64,000 nt of DNA from Maritalea sp051251695 (GCF_051251695.1 NZ_JBPOEU010000004.1:62001-126000); one strand, 5' to 3'; shown: positions 17,111-27,023, counted from the stretch's first letter. The notes: generated by a model not told the origin, from the letters alone. Made by a program: numbers and translations.

Positions 17111-18427
17111 TCAGGCGGTAATTAGGCCGTGAAACAGTTCACTTTCGTTGCGTTCGCCATCAAGCTGATATGCTTTCCGCAACCGCATTGCAGCCTCAGA
17201 CGCACTGTTTTCGTCGGCCGCGTGAATACGCGCTATCGGCGTTTTGCTATTTAAAGTTGCCCCAATTGGTGCGATTTGGTCAAATCCAACACTGTAATCA
17301 AGCGCATCGGTTGGTGTTGTACGACCGCCACCAAGAACAATGACGGCCATGCCAACGCCGCGTGCATCTATGCGGCTCACGGTTCCTGGTTTTTCCGCCA
17401 ACACATCTCGAATGATCGGGGCAGTGGGTAAATGCTGATTGTAGTTCTGAACAAAGTCTTTAGGCCCACCCAACAACGATACCATTTTGCCAAAGTGCTC
17501 CGCTGCTGCGCCATTGTCTAACACAGCTCGGCATTTGTTACGGGCGATATCCATATCACTTTCAATGCCCGACAGACCAAGTCCCAATGCAGCCAGCTCA
17601 ATTGTAACATCAAGCAGACGCATATCTTGATGAGCGCCTGTCAAAAACTCTACGGCGTTTTTTACCTCCAAAGCATTGCCAGCGGCACTGGCCAGCGGCT
17701 CATTCATATCGGTAATCAGCGCCGACGTTTTTACCCCCGCGCCGTTTGCGACATGCACAAGGCTCTTTGCCAATACATCCGCGTCCTGAGCTGTTCGCAT
17801 AAAGGCACCCGTACCCACTTTGACGTCAAGCACCAGCGCATCTAGCCCTGCGGCCAGTTTCTTGGATAGGATTGAGGAAGTGATCAGAGATACATTGTCC
17901 ACCGTCGCCGTTACATCACGGATGCCATAAAGCATTTTGTCGGCAGGTGCTAAATCTGCAGTTTGGCCAATAATGGCGCAGCCCGCTTCACGAACCACTT
18001 TGCGAAACAACGCATTGTCCGGGCTGGTTGTATATCCGGGTATGGCGTCAAATTTATCAAGCGTGCCGCCAGTGTGCCCAAGACCGCGTCCGGAGATCAT
18101 TGGGACATAAGCCCCAAGTGCGGCCCAAATCGGCGCGAGCATTAGGGAAACATTGTCGCCAACACCGCCGGTTGAGTGTTTGTCCAAAATTGCGCCATCA
18201 AAATCAGACCAATCAAGCACTTCACCGCTATCGCGCATTGCTTCTGTCAACGCGATGCGCTCATCTAATTCCATATTCTGGAAATAGACCGCCATTGCAA
18301 AAGCTGCTGCTTGCTCTGGCCTTACGCTGCCCTTTGTCATGCCGGAAATAAACTGGGCAATCTCGTCCTTGCTCAGAACTTCGCCATCGCGTTTCTTGGC
18401 AATCACTTCTTGCGGCAAAAATACCAT
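17111..18427 (-). CDS. deoA: Thymidine phosphorylase
   Basis: Cytoplasmic enzyme splitting thymidine and deoxyuridine with phosphate into the base and deoxyribose-1-phosphate. The 438 residues match E. coli DeoA (440). The phosphate-binding KHSTGGVGD near residue 83 and SGRGLGHTGGTLDK further on are diagnostic. The C-terminal domain is intact. Position in the operon: between the small gene at 18442 and deoB. Confidence 0.95.
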   Translation of the reverse strand: MVFLPQEVIAKKRDGEVLSKDEIAQFISGMTKGSVRPEQAAAFAMAVYFQNMELDERIALTEAMRDSGEVLDWSDFDGAILDKHSTGGVGDNVSLMLAPIWAALGAYVPMISGRGLGHTGGTLDKFDAIPGYTTSPDNALFRKVVREAGCAIIGQTADLAPADKMLYGIRDVTATVDNVSLITSSILSKKLAAGLDALVLDVKVGTGAFMRTAQDADVLAKSLVHVANGAGVKTSALITDMNEPLASAAGNALEVKNAVEFLTGAHQDMRLLDVTIELAALGLGLSGIESDMDIARNKCRAVLDNGAAAEHFGKMVSLLGGPKDFVQNYNQHLPTAPIIRDVLAEKPGTVSRIDARGVGMAVIVLGGGRTTPTDALDYSVGFDQIAPIGATLNSKTPIARIHAADENSASEAAMRLRKAYQLDGERNESELFHGLITA

Positions 18428-18441
18428 TTTGGACGCTTTCG

Positions 18442-18732
18442 TTAGATTTTATAGAGCCGGACCGGCGGTTTATCGGCGCGGGCAATAACTTTTTTTGCTT
18501 CAAGATCAAGCTGCACACATTTCACCCACCACCCAGCGGTTTTGCCGCCGGGGAAAAGATCATCTGGCAAATGTTGTTTGGCCGCAGCAATTACATCTGC
18601 GACCTTCATGCCAGGAGCCTCGCTTGGCAAAACCTGCATCATCGCTTCATGCATGGCATTATATTTGCTTGCATCTACGCGCGTAGTTTTGCCCGGCGAA
18701 TTGATATTTTCAACGTGAACTTTATCTGTCAT
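18442..18732 (-). CDS. Small conserved protein (DUF6958-like) inside the nucleoside operon
   Basis: A 96-residue soluble protein. It has a winged-helix-like pattern with KYNAMHEAMMQVLP and GWWVKCVQLDLEAKKVIAR, which suggests a small helical fold that could bind DNA, though this is inference. From memory it resembles the uncharacterised DUF6958 family, seen in many rhizobia. It sits 14 bases before deoA and 15 bases after the aldehyde dehydrogenase gene, so it is cotranscribed with them. Function unknown. Confidence 0.6.
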   Translation of the reverse strand: MTDKVHVENINSPGKTTRVDASKYNAMHEAMMQVLPSEAPGMKVADVIAAAKQHLPDDLFPGGKTAGWWVKCVQLDLEAKKVIARADKPPVRLYKI

Positions 18733-18747
18733 TCGCCCGTCCTTGTT

Positions 18748-21117
18748 TTAAGCCCCGTAAGGCACCCAAACGTTCTTAATTTGCGTGGTGCGCTGCAAGA
18801 AATAAGGACCGTCACAAATTTGCTTATTGGTCCAATCGATTTGCTTGCCCTTATTGGTCCATGTCTGCTTGAGGTTGTGGATCGAAAGTTCTTCAACCCG
18901 CTTTCCGCCAGCTTCGTCGCCCACGTAGAATTGGGCATCCACACCGTCATGCTCAACAAGAGTTTTGGTCAGACTGTCTTTTTCGCCGGTTACGATGTTG
19001 ATGACACCACCCGGCAAATCAGATGTTTCCAAAATCTGGTAGAAGTCTGTCATGGCCAATGGTGCGTGTTCCGACGGAACCAACACTGTGGTGTTGCCCA
19101 TGGCAATCGCCGGGGCCAACAATGAAACTGCCCCTAGCAATGGCGCTTCGTCTGGCGCAGTGATGCCAATCACACCGACTGGCTCAACCATAGCAACTGC
19201 CATAGAACGCACAGGCGGGTTATGTACCGCTCCATCATACTTATCGGCCCACCCGGCAAAGGCAAACAGGCGTTCAATCGAAAGGTCAACTTCCTTGCTC
19301 GCGGTGCTTGCCGTCGCCCCAGTCATTCCTCGAAGGCGATCAGCAAACTCGACTTTGCGATAATCAAGGTTTTCGCCCATATAATAGAGAATTTGCGCGC
19401 GAAGATGTGCGGTTTTGTTGCCCCAACCTAAAGCACCGCGCGCCGCCTCTACAGCATTGCGAATATCCTTGCGGTTGCCTTCACCAGCTTCGGCAATCAA
19501 TTTGCCATCAGGCCCAGTGATCGGTCGTGCATATCCGCCATCTGGCCGCGATTGTTTGCCGCCAACATATAGCTTTGCGGTGCGATCCACACCATCTGTT
19601 TCAAACAGTTTTGGCGCTACAGGTTTTGGTGTTGCGGGCAATGGTTTGAGTTTGGTTTCCCAAGTCGGGCGCAAATAGGCACCCATGCCTTCTTTGCCGC
19701 CCTCACGACCGAAACCACTTTCTTTATAACCGCCAAAGCCACATGCAGCATCAAACTGGTTGGTTGAATTGACCCACACAATTCCCGCTTTTACGCGTGG
19801 CGCGATATCAAGCGCTAGGTTGATGTTTTCACTCCAAACGCTTGCCGCCAATCCATAACGAGAATTGTTGGCCAAAGCCACGGCTTCATCTGGTGTGCGA
19901 AAGCTAATTGCCACCAACACGGGCCCAAAAACCTCTTCGTTGGCAATGATATTTGCGGGGCTGACGTTAGTGAACAAGGTCGGCTTCATATAGCAACCAC
20001 CTGTTGGCAAATCGCCATCTGGCTGATATTTGATCGCGCCTTCTTCCTCGCCTTTTTTCATCAGTTCGGTGACGCGCTCGACTTGAATTGGCGCGATAAG
20101 GGCGCCAATATCAATGGCTTTATCCAACGGATCGCCGACCCGCAATTTAGCCATGCGCGCTTTTAGCTTTTTGATGAAACGCTCTTCAATACTCTCTTGA
20201 ATGAGAAGTCGCGATCCGGCGCAGCATACTTGACCCTGGTTGAACCAAATAGCATCGACCAGTCCTTCTACCGCGCTATCAAGATCAGCATCTTCAAACA
20301 CGATAAACGGCGACTTGCCGCCGAGTTCCAAAGAAATGCCTTTGCCAGAGCCCGCAGTTGCTTTGCGGATGGCTTTGCCGACACCTGTTGAGCCCGTAAA
20401 TGCCACCTTGTCGATATCGTCATGGTCCATAATCGCAGCGCCAACTTCGCCATTGCCGGTGACAATGTTGACGACGCCAGCTGGTAGATTGATTTCGCGA
20501 CAAATTTCAGCAAACAACAAAGCGGTAAGCGACGTAAGTTCAGCTGGTTTTAGAACAACCGTGTTACCAGCTGCCAAAGCAGGCGCGATTTTCCACGACA
20601 TCATTAAAAGCGGGAAGTTCCAAGGGATTACCTGCCCACAAACACCATAGGGTTGATGGTCGGGAAATTCGCGCTCGATATGCTGCGCCCAGCCTGCGTG
20701 GTGATAGAAATGACGGGCAACAAGGGGGATATCTAAATCCCGGCTTTCCCTGATCGGTTTGCCATTATCCAATGTTTCTAACACAGCGAATAAACGCGCA
20801 TGTTTTTGGATTTGGCGGGCAATCGCGTAAAGATATTTGGCCCGTTCAAACCCGGACAATGCCTGCCAAGGACCAGTTGCTTTACGCGCAGCTTTTACAG
20901 CGCGATCAAGATCGGCTTTGGTGCTTTGCGTAATTTTTGCCAGTTCCTTGCCATTGGCAGGATTGGTCGTCGCAAATACCTTGCCTGGCTTTGCAAAATC
21001 GCCGTCGATGAAGCTACCGAATTTGCGGCCATGGCTATCCAGCCAAGCAACTGCTTGTTCGTCACCCTCAGGGGCAGGACCGTATTCTAGGTTCTTAAAA
21101 ATCTCAGGAATGTTCAT
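18748..21117 (-). CDS. ALDH16-like two-domain aldehyde dehydrogenase
   Basis: NAD-dependent aldehyde dehydrogenase of 789 residues, far longer than the usual 480-500. The N-terminal domain (about residues 1-480) is complete: GKSPFIVFEDADLDSAVEG, catalytic Cys in NQGQVCCAG, and the closing FGGYKESGFGREGG. The C-terminal part (about 505-789) is a second ALDH unit with a Rossmann region (VGVIGITAPDEAPLL, LPGGVINIVTG). It ends before any catalytic-Cys segment, so it is inactive. This layout is that of the ALDH16 family. The ATG at 21117 has an AGGA box 5 bases upstream and begins 4 bases after deoC, so the likely substrate is acetaldehyde released by DeoC (inference). Extending the frame to 21189 would run into deoC. 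Confidence 0.85.
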   Translation of the reverse strand: MNIPEIFKNLEYGPAPEGDEQAVAWLDSHGRKFGSFIDGDFAKPGKVFATTNPANGKELAKITQSTKADLDRAVKAARKATGPWQALSGFERAKYLYAIARQIQKHARLFAVLETLDNGKPIRESRDLDIPLVARHFYHHAGWAQHIEREFPDHQPYGVCGQVIPWNFPLLMMSWKIAPALAAGNTVVLKPAELTSLTALLFAEICREINLPAGVVNIVTGNGEVGAAIMDHDDIDKVAFTGSTGVGKAIRKATAGSGKGISLELGGKSPFIVFEDADLDSAVEGLVDAIWFNQGQVCCAGSRLLIQESIEERFIKKLKARMAKLRVGDPLDKAIDIGALIAPIQVERVTELMKKGEEEGAIKYQPDGDLPTGGCYMKPTLFTNVSPANIIANEEVFGPVLVAISFRTPDEAVALANNSRYGLAASVWSENINLALDIAPRVKAGIVWVNSTNQFDAACGFGGYKESGFGREGGKEGMGAYLRPTWETKLKPLPATPKPVAPKLFETDGVDRTAKLYVGGKQSRPDGGYARPITGPDGKLIAEAGEGNRKDIRNAVEAARGALGWGNKTAHLRAQILYYMGENLDYRKVEFADRLRGMTGATASTASKEVDLSIERLFAFAGWADKYDGAVHNPPVRSMAVAMVEPVGVIGITAPDEAPLLGAVSLLAPAIAMGNTTVLVPSEHAPLAMTDFYQILETSDLPGGVINIVTGEKDSLTKTLVEHDGVDAQFYVGDEAGGKRVEELSIHNLKQTWTNKGKQIDWTNKQICDGPYFLQRTTQIKNVWVPYGA

Positions 21118-21121
21118 CGTC

Positions 21122-22111
21122 CTAAACCATCGGTTGGCGATAGTCAGCTGCGTAGCGACCGGTCGCGTTGTGTTCGAGTTGTCTTTCAATGTCGGTCAAA
21201 AGGCTGGAAGCGCCAAAGCGGAACAGGTGCGGTTGCAACCAAACGTTGCCCAGTTCTTCTTTCATCAAGGCCATATAGGTCAGTGCGTCTTTTGCCTTTG
21301 AAATGCCACCAGCGGGTTTGTAGCCAATTTCGATGCCGGTTTCCTCATGGAACCATCTGATCATGCGGATCATAGTCAACGAGGTTTGCAGGTCAGCATT
21401 GACCTTTTCTTTGCCCGTCGAGGTTTTGATGAAATCGGCGCCTGCCAACATGCACACTAGCGACGCTTTTGCGACATTGGTTTGGGTCGCGAGTTCCCCC
21501 GTGCCCAAAATGGTTTTCAGATGCGCTTCGCCACATGCCTCGCGGAACGCTTTCATCTGGTCGTAGAGCGCTTGCCAATCTCCGTTCAGCACATGGTGAC
21601 GTTCGATCACCACGTCGATTTCTTTCGCCCCCGCGGCAACGGACGCTTCAACTTCTTTTACCCGCAAATCAAACGGCGTAAGCCCTGCAGGAAAACCCGT
21701 GGAAACAGCCGCAACAGGAATGTCGGTGCCCTTTAGCGCTTCAACCGCTGTTGAAACAAAATTGTGATAAACACAAACCGCACCGGGATTAACTTTTATG
21801 TCTTTTGCGCCCAATGCCTCAAGAATTTCTGGACGCACGGGCTGACGTGCTTTTGCACATAAACGCTCAACTCGTCCTGCACTATCATCCCCGTTTAACG
21901 TTGTTAAATCGATCAGGGTGATGGCTCGCAAAAGCCATGCGGCTTGCCATTGTTTTTTGACCGAGCGACGGGTGCCAATTGTTGCCGCGCGGCGTTCCAA
22001 TGCGGAACGGTTCATGCGCACTTGTCGCAACCATCCTAAATCCAGATCAAAGCCGGGATTGCGTTTATGGTTGTGGTTGTGTGCGTCAAATTCTACTGCT
22101 TTAAGGGTCAT
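21122..22111 (-). CDS. deoC: Deoxyribose-phosphate aldolase
   Basis: Class I aldolase cleaving 2-deoxyribose-5-phosphate to glyceraldehyde-3-phosphate and acetaldehyde. It has 329 residues, longer than E. coli DeoC (259) because of an N-terminal extension of about 70 residues. Such extended forms are common in alphaproteobacteria. The Schiff-base Lys is in GADFIKTSTGKEK, with the proton-relay Lys in IGYKPAGGI. The start codon overlaps the purine nucleoside phosphorylase stop by 4 bases (ATGA type coupling). Confidence 0.95.
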   Translation of the reverse strand: MTLKAVEFDAHNHNHKRNPGFDLDLGWLRQVRMNRSALERRAATIGTRRSVKKQWQAAWLLRAITLIDLTTLNGDDSAGRVERLCAKARQPVRPEILEALGAKDIKVNPGAVCVYHNFVSTAVEALKGTDIPVAAVSTGFPAGLTPFDLRVKEVEASVAAGAKEIDVVIERHHVLNGDWQALYDQMKAFREACGEAHLKTILGTGELATQTNVAKASLVCMLAGADFIKTSTGKEKVNADLQTSLTMIRMIRWFHEETGIEIGYKPAGGISKAKDALTYMALMKEELGNVWLQPHLFRFGASSLLTDIERQLEHNATGRYAADYRQPMV

Positions 22112-22911
22112 AACTCCCCAACCAATCTCTCAAGCAATTGCTCGAGTTTTTTTGCGCCCTTGAGCGCCATTTCTTTGGTGTGATGGTGCGAGATGTTTTC
22201 GTCAGAAAGCCCTGCGCCCATATTGGTGACCGATGAACATGCCCAAATGCGCATCCCCAAAAATCGCCCTAAAATCGCTTCTGGCACGGTGGACATTCCC
22301 ACGGCGTTTGCCCCAAATCCTTTGATCATGCGAATTTCGGCAGGCGTTTCAAAAGTGGGCCCAGAATACCAAGCATAAACGCCTTCTTTCAGAGTGATCC
22401 ACAATTCGTCAGCAATGGCTTGCGCCTGTTTGCGAATTTGGGGATCGTAGGTGTTGACCATATTGACAAACCGGTCGTCTGTTGGCTCGCCAATGAGCGG
22501 GTTCGTGCCGTTATAGTTGATGTGATCTGAAATCATCATCAATTCGCCCGGTGGAATATCTTGTTCAAGCGACCCGGCAGAATTGGTCAACATCAGCGTT
22601 TTAACGCCAACCGCTTTCATCGTTTCAAGCGGCACACGCATAACATCGGCGTGGCCTTCTTCATAAAAATGCGCGCGCCCCGTTAGAATAGCGATACGTT
22701 TGCCGTTCAGCAGACCAACGAGCAGCAACTTGCCGTGTCCTGAAACACCGCCAGTGGGGAAGCCAACGAACTCGTCATATCGGATTTCAACGCGGTCGCT
22801 TAAAAGGTCACCAACACCGGACAAGCCGGAGCCGAGCACTAGCGCTATGTCAATAGGTTCATTCCCAGCGTGATCATGTATTATTTCCGCATTTGCTTCA
22901 GCTACACTCAT
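22108..22911 (-). CDS. punA: Purine nucleoside phosphorylase (trimeric type)
   Basis: Phosphorolyses inosine, guanosine and their deoxy forms to the base and (deoxy)ribose-1-phosphate. At 267 residues it matches the trimeric PunA/XapA family rather than hexameric DeoD. Family segments are LVLGSGLSGVGDL (phosphate loop), LTNSAGSLEQDI, YAWYSGPTFETPAEIRM, and NAVGMSTVPEAI. It overlaps cdd upstream by 4 bases and deoC downstream by 4 bases, a tightly coupled trio. Confidence 0.93.
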   Translation of the reverse strand: MSVAEANAEIIHDHAGNEPIDIALVLGSGLSGVGDLLSDRVEIRYDEFVGFPTGGVSGHGKLLLVGLLNGKRIAILTGRAHFYEEGHADVMRVPLETMKAVGVKTLMLTNSAGSLEQDIPPGELMMISDHINYNGTNPLIGEPTDDRFVNMVNTYDPQIRKQAQAIADELWITLKEGVYAWYSGPTFETPAEIRMIKGFGANAVGMSTVPEAILGRFLGMRIWACSSVTNMGAGLSDENISHHHTKEMALKGAKKLEQLLERLVGEL

Positions 22912-23318
22912 TTAACGGCCTCAAGACTTTCAGGGCCAAAGCTATCTGGCAGAATTTCATCCATAGTATAGCTTTTCGCATCGCCGTCTTCGCCTGTGCA
23001 AATAATAACCGTGTCAGGCGTCGCGAATTCACGAATACGTTGGCGGCACCCGCCACATGGGGTTACCGGGTCAACGCCCTTGCCAATCACAAAGATGCGG
23101 TGGATTTTTCTACCACCCGCGCCAATCATGGCAGAGATCGCAGACGCCTCCGCGCAGTTTCCCTGTGGGTACGCAGCATTTTCAATGTTGCATCCCGCAT
23201 AGACATTTCCGTCATCCGCAAGAATTGCAGCGCCAACTGGGAACTGAGAATAGGGCACATGTGCATGCTTGCGTACCTTTTGGGCCGCATCGTAAAGGGC
23301 TTGCGTTACCGCATCCAT
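22908..23318 (-). CDS. cdd: Cytidine deaminase
   Basis: Zn-dependent deaminase turning cytidine and deoxycytidine into uridine and deoxyuridine. The 136 residues contain the catalytic GNCAEASAI (zinc Cys and catalytic Glu) and PCGGCRQ (two zinc Cys). This is the homotetrameric short type. Its start codon follows immediately after the stop codon of the permease gene, linking transport to the first catabolic step. Confidence 0.95.
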   Translation of the reverse strand: MDAVTQALYDAAQKVRKHAHVPYSQFPVGAAILADDGNVYAGCNIENAAYPQGNCAEASAISAMIGAGGRKIHRIFVIGKGVDPVTPCGGCRQRIREFATPDTVIICTGEDGDAKSYTMDEILPDSFGPESLEAVK

Positions 23319-24287
23319 CTATCTCTCCTTGACGTAAGGCAGGCCAACGGCTTTTGGTGGCACCGCGCGGCCGATAAACCCAGCAAGCAACACGACGGTT
23401 AAGACATATGGAGCCGCTTGAATAAACTGTACGGGCACTTCGCCGATCAGCGGGAACTCCACGCCTTGCAGACGAATTTGAGCAGCACTGAGCACACCAA
23501 ACAACAAGCACGTCCAAAGTGCATTCCAAGGCTTCCACTTGGCAAATATCAATGCCGCCAGCGCAATAAAGCCCCTGCCCGCAGTCATGTTTTCACTAAA
23601 GCTCGCGCCTTGCGATGTTGACAAATATGCCCCCGCAATGCCGCACAAAACACCTGTGATCACCAACGCTTGATAGCGCAATGCAAAAACTGAAATGCCT
23701 GCCGTGTCCAAAGCCGTAGGGTTCTCACCCACAGCGCGAAGACGAAGGCCAAAACGAGTGCGGAACAAAATCCATGCGGTGATCGGCACAGCTGCAAATG
23801 CGAAATAGACGATGATTGAATGGCCAGAAATCAACTGCTCATAGATGGGGCCGATAAACGGCACTTGGCCAATTTCTTGAGCGAACGGCAATTCAATCGG
23901 GCCAATCCGCGCTTCTTTGGGCAAGTTCGGTGTGCTTCCACCCCGTCTGAAAATTGAATGGCCGACAAACACCGTAAGCCCCGCTGCTAAGAAATTCAGC
24001 GCAACACCTGAGATAACCTGATTTCCGCGCAAATTGATTGACGCAATCGCGTGGATCATCGACATGCAGACCGAAACAAAAATCGCGGCGAGCATACCCA
24101 GCCAAACATTGCCGGAAAGCGCAGCCACAGCCGCAGCGGCGAATGCAGCACCCAGCATTTTTCCTTCAAGGCCGATATCAACGATACCGGAACGTTCTGA
24201 ATACAGTCCAGCAAGACACGCGAGCAAAATTGGCACAGCCAACCGCACACTAGAATCGAGGATGAGGATGATATCATTAAAGCCCAT
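23319..24287 (-). CDS. Nucleoside ABC transporter permease 2
   Basis: Inner-membrane permease of 322 residues in the BPD_transp_2 (branched-chain/ribose-type) family, second permease of a BMP-family nucleoside importer. About eight or nine hydrophobic helices are visible. The cytoplasmic coupling segment RAVGENPTALDTAGISV is characteristic. It starts 2 bases after the preceding permease gene and is followed without gap by cdd. The substrate is inferred from this gene order. Confidence 0.9.
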   Translation of the reverse strand: MGFNDIILILDSSVRLAVPILLACLAGLYSERSGIVDIGLEGKMLGAAFAAAAVAALSGNVWLGMLAAIFVSVCMSMIHAIASINLRGNQVISGVALNFLAAGLTVFVGHSIFRRGGSTPNLPKEARIGPIELPFAQEIGQVPFIGPIYEQLISGHSIIVYFAFAAVPITAWILFRTRFGLRLRAVGENPTALDTAGISVFALRYQALVITGVLCGIAGAYLSTSQGASFSENMTAGRGFIALAALIFAKWKPWNALWTCLLFGVLSAAQIRLQGVEFPLIGEVPVQFIQAAPYVLTVVLLAGFIGRAVPPKAVGLPYVKER

Positions 24288-24289
24288 CT

Positions 24290-25408
24290 TTACGCCTCCT
24301 TCTTGTCAGGTTGGTCTTCTTGCCCCGAGGGCGATCGAAAAGCATCAAATACGCGTTCAAGCATTGGCTTGAACATTTCATCCATTGCACCTGAGAACAA
24401 TATAACCAGCGCTTGGATAACCACCACCAAGTCACTTGGTACAGCTGGCATAACGAAGGCCAATTCCTGCCCGCCTTGATAAAGTGCGCCGAACAACAAT
24501 GCGGCAAACGCGATCCCGATTGGGTGCGCGCGTCCCATAAATGCCACCGCGATACCTACAAACCCGAAGCCTTGGACATAGCCGACAACCAAACGTTTTT
24601 GCACGCCAACAGCTTCATTGACCGCCATTAGGCCTGCGAGGGCGCCAGCAATTGCCATGGCGATGAGAATGATCGTCACCGCAGAAATGCCAGCATAGCG
24701 CGCAGCGTCTGGGTTCGCTCCCAATGTGCGAATTTTATAGCCGAGTTTTGTGCGCCAGATCAGCACATAAACAAAGATCAGCGCTAAAATGCCGAACACA
24801 AAAGTGATGTTCACTGGCGAGTATTTGAAAAACTCAAAATACTCAGACAAAAGCGGCAATCGGCCAGTTTCAGCGATTGTACGTGTTTCAGCGTTGGCGC
24901 CGGGGTTCGTGATCACTTGGGCGAGCATATAGCTCATCAACGCGGAGGCGATGAAGTTGAACATGATCGTTGTGATAACGATATGGCTGCCGCGTTTCGC
25001 TTGCAGATAACCCGGAATTGCCGCCCAAACAGCACCAAGGGCCATGGCGGCAACGGTTGAACCGAGCAACACCAACGTCCAATGTGTTTGGTCCAGCCAA
25101 AGCGCCATCACGATAGCGCCGAGACCCGCAACATAGGCTTGGCCCTCGCCGCCAATATTGAACAGGCCTGCGTGGAACGCCACCGCAACCGCAAGACCTG
25201 TAAACACAAAGCTTGTGGCGAAATGCAAGGTGAACCCCAACCCGGTGCCATAACCGAATGCCCCATAGGCGAGCACTTTCATGGCTTCAATTGGATTTTC
25301 CCCGATAATGGCGACCGCGAGGCCACCAACAAATAGCGCCAACAGCACGTTCATGGCTGGCATCAGGACGTTTAACGCCCAACTCGGCAATGGTTGTCTT
25401 GCGCTCAT
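24290..25408 (-). CDS. Nucleoside ABC transporter permease 1
   Basis: A 372-residue permease of the same family as its downstream neighbour. It contains the equivalent coupling segment RTLGANPDAARYAGISAV. The membrane helices begin near residue 10, and the last 30 residues form a charged cytoplasmic tail. The gene lies between the ATPase gene (14 bases) and permease 2 (2 bases). The two permeases would form a heterodimeric pore. Confidence 0.9.
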   Translation of the reverse strand: MSARQPLPSWALNVLMPAMNVLLALFVGGLAVAIIGENPIEAMKVLAYGAFGYGTGLGFTLHFATSFVFTGLAVAVAFHAGLFNIGGEGQAYVAGLGAIVMALWLDQTHWTLVLLGSTVAAMALGAVWAAIPGYLQAKRGSHIVITTIMFNFIASALMSYMLAQVITNPGANAETRTIAETGRLPLLSEYFEFFKYSPVNITFVFGILALIFVYVLIWRTKLGYKIRTLGANPDAARYAGISAVTIILIAMAIAGALAGLMAVNEAVGVQKRLVVGYVQGFGFVGIAVAFMGRAHPIGIAFAALLFGALYQGGQELAFVMPAVPSDLVVVIQALVILFSGAMDEMFKPMLERVFDAFRSPSGQEDQPDKKEA

Positions 25409-25422
25409 TGCTACTCCCCGAC

Positions 25423-26997
25423 TTATTGTTCGGCTGGGTCTAGCCCGGCCATTGCCAATCCAAATTCTTTTTCGCTGGCTGTTGGCGGCAGCTCTGTCAC
25501 AACTTCACCGTCAAACATGACGAGAACTCTGTCAGAAAGTGCGCGAATTTCGTCCAACTCGACAGATACGAGCAGCACGGCATTGCCTTGGTCTCTAAGA
25601 GCAATGATTTGCTTGTGGATAAACTCAATTGCCCCGATATCGACGCCACGCGTGGGCTGCCCGATCAGCAGAATATCCAGGTCACGGTCCATTTCCCGCG
25701 CTAAAACAATTTTTTGCTGATTGCCGCCAGAAAAATTTGCGGTTTTCAATCTAGGGTTTTGTGGACGAATATCAAATTTCTCAATGCGCATTTTCGCTTC
25801 AGCACGCGCTGCATCCAATGACAACATTGGGCCCGGGCCATATTTGTCCGCATCTTCGTACCCCAGAAGGGAATTTTCCCATTCTTCAAATTGCGTAACA
25901 AGTCCCATTTTATGACGATCTTCGGGTACATGCGCCAATCCCATGCGTCGCACTTCGTCCGCCACGCCATCACCGTCAAACACAATTGGTTTGCCGTTAA
26001 TGCGTACTTCACCCAACAAAGGCGCATACATGCCGGAAATGGCTTCCAATAGCTGTGATTGACCGTTGCCAGCGACACCCGCGATACCAACGATTTCACC
26101 TGCCCGAACGTCAAACGAAACATTTTTAACCCGGGGCACACCGATATCATCAGTGACCGAGAGCCCATCGACTTCCAGCACTTTATCTGTTGGCTTGCTT
26201 TGAGTTTTTTCAACTTGCAGCAACACGCGACGACCAACCATCATTTCCGCCAGCTTGTCCGGCGAAGTGTTTTTGGTCTCTACGGTGCCCACCATGGTCC
26301 CGCGACGCATAACAGAAACTGTATCTGTGATCGCCATGATCTCGCGCAATTTATGCGTGATCAGGATGATGGTTTTACCCTCGTCACGAAGCTGCTCTAA
26401 AATGCGGAACAATTGATCAGCTTCTGTCGGCGTTAAAACGCCTGTCGGCTCATCTAGAATGAGCACGTCAGCACCTCGATAAAGCGCCTTTAAAATTTCA
26501 ACGCGCTGCTCTTGGCCAACAGAAAGATCCTCGACAATCGCGTCGGGGTCGACTTCCAAGCCATAATCTTTAGCCAGTCGCGCCAATTCTTTGCGCGCCG
26601 CGGCTTTGCTGGGCGCTAAAAGGTTAGACCCTTCTACACCCAAGATTACATTCTCAAGAACAGTGAAATTCTCAACCAGCATAAAATGCTGGTGAACCAT
26701 GCCAATGCCCAAATCGAGCGCATGGCTTGAATCTTTGATTTTCACCTTTTCACCATGGACAAAAATGTCACCAGCGTCGGCTGTATAAAAGCCATAAAGG
26801 ATCGACATCAGTGTGGATTTACCCGCGCCATTCTCTCCCACGATCCCGTGGATTGAGTTGCGCTTAACCGTCAAATTGATGTCTTTATTGGCCTGCACTG
26901 GCCCAAAGGATTTTGAAACACCTCTTAGGTCAATTGCAGGAACTGACCCAGCAGCCTTATGAGGCTGCTGGGCGGATTGTGTTTGGTTCTCAACCAT
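25423..26997 (-). CDS. Nucleoside ABC transporter ATPase (two nucleotide-binding domains)
   Basis: A 524-residue tandem ATPase that energises the nucleoside importer. The first domain has Walker A GENGAGKSTLMSIL (about 54-67), signature LSVGQEQRVEIL and Walker B VLILDEPTG. The second has an altered Walker A GVAGNGQSQLLEAI and signature FSGGNQQKIVLAREM. Asymmetric loops of this kind are normal in sugar- and nucleoside-type ATPases such as RbsA. It starts 26 bases after the binding-protein gene. Confidence 0.93.
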   Translation of the reverse strand: MVENQTQSAQQPHKAAGSVPAIDLRGVSKSFGPVQANKDINLTVKRNSIHGIVGENGAGKSTLMSILYGFYTADAGDIFVHGEKVKIKDSSHALDLGIGMVHQHFMLVENFTVLENVILGVEGSNLLAPSKAAARKELARLAKDYGLEVDPDAIVEDLSVGQEQRVEILKALYRGADVLILDEPTGVLTPTEADQLFRILEQLRDEGKTIILITHKLREIMAITDTVSVMRRGTMVGTVETKNTSPDKLAEMMVGRRVLLQVEKTQSKPTDKVLEVDGLSVTDDIGVPRVKNVSFDVRAGEIVGIAGVAGNGQSQLLEAISGMYAPLLGEVRINGKPIVFDGDGVADEVRRMGLAHVPEDRHKMGLVTQFEEWENSLLGYEDADKYGPGPMLSLDAARAEAKMRIEKFDIRPQNPRLKTANFSGGNQQKIVLAREMDRDLDILLIGQPTRGVDIGAIEFIHKQIIALRDQGNAVLLVSVELDEIRALSDRVLVMFDGEVVTELPPTASEKEFGLAMAGLDPAEQ

Positions 26998-27023
26998 GTC
27001 GAGTTACCGTTCCCAAATCTAAA

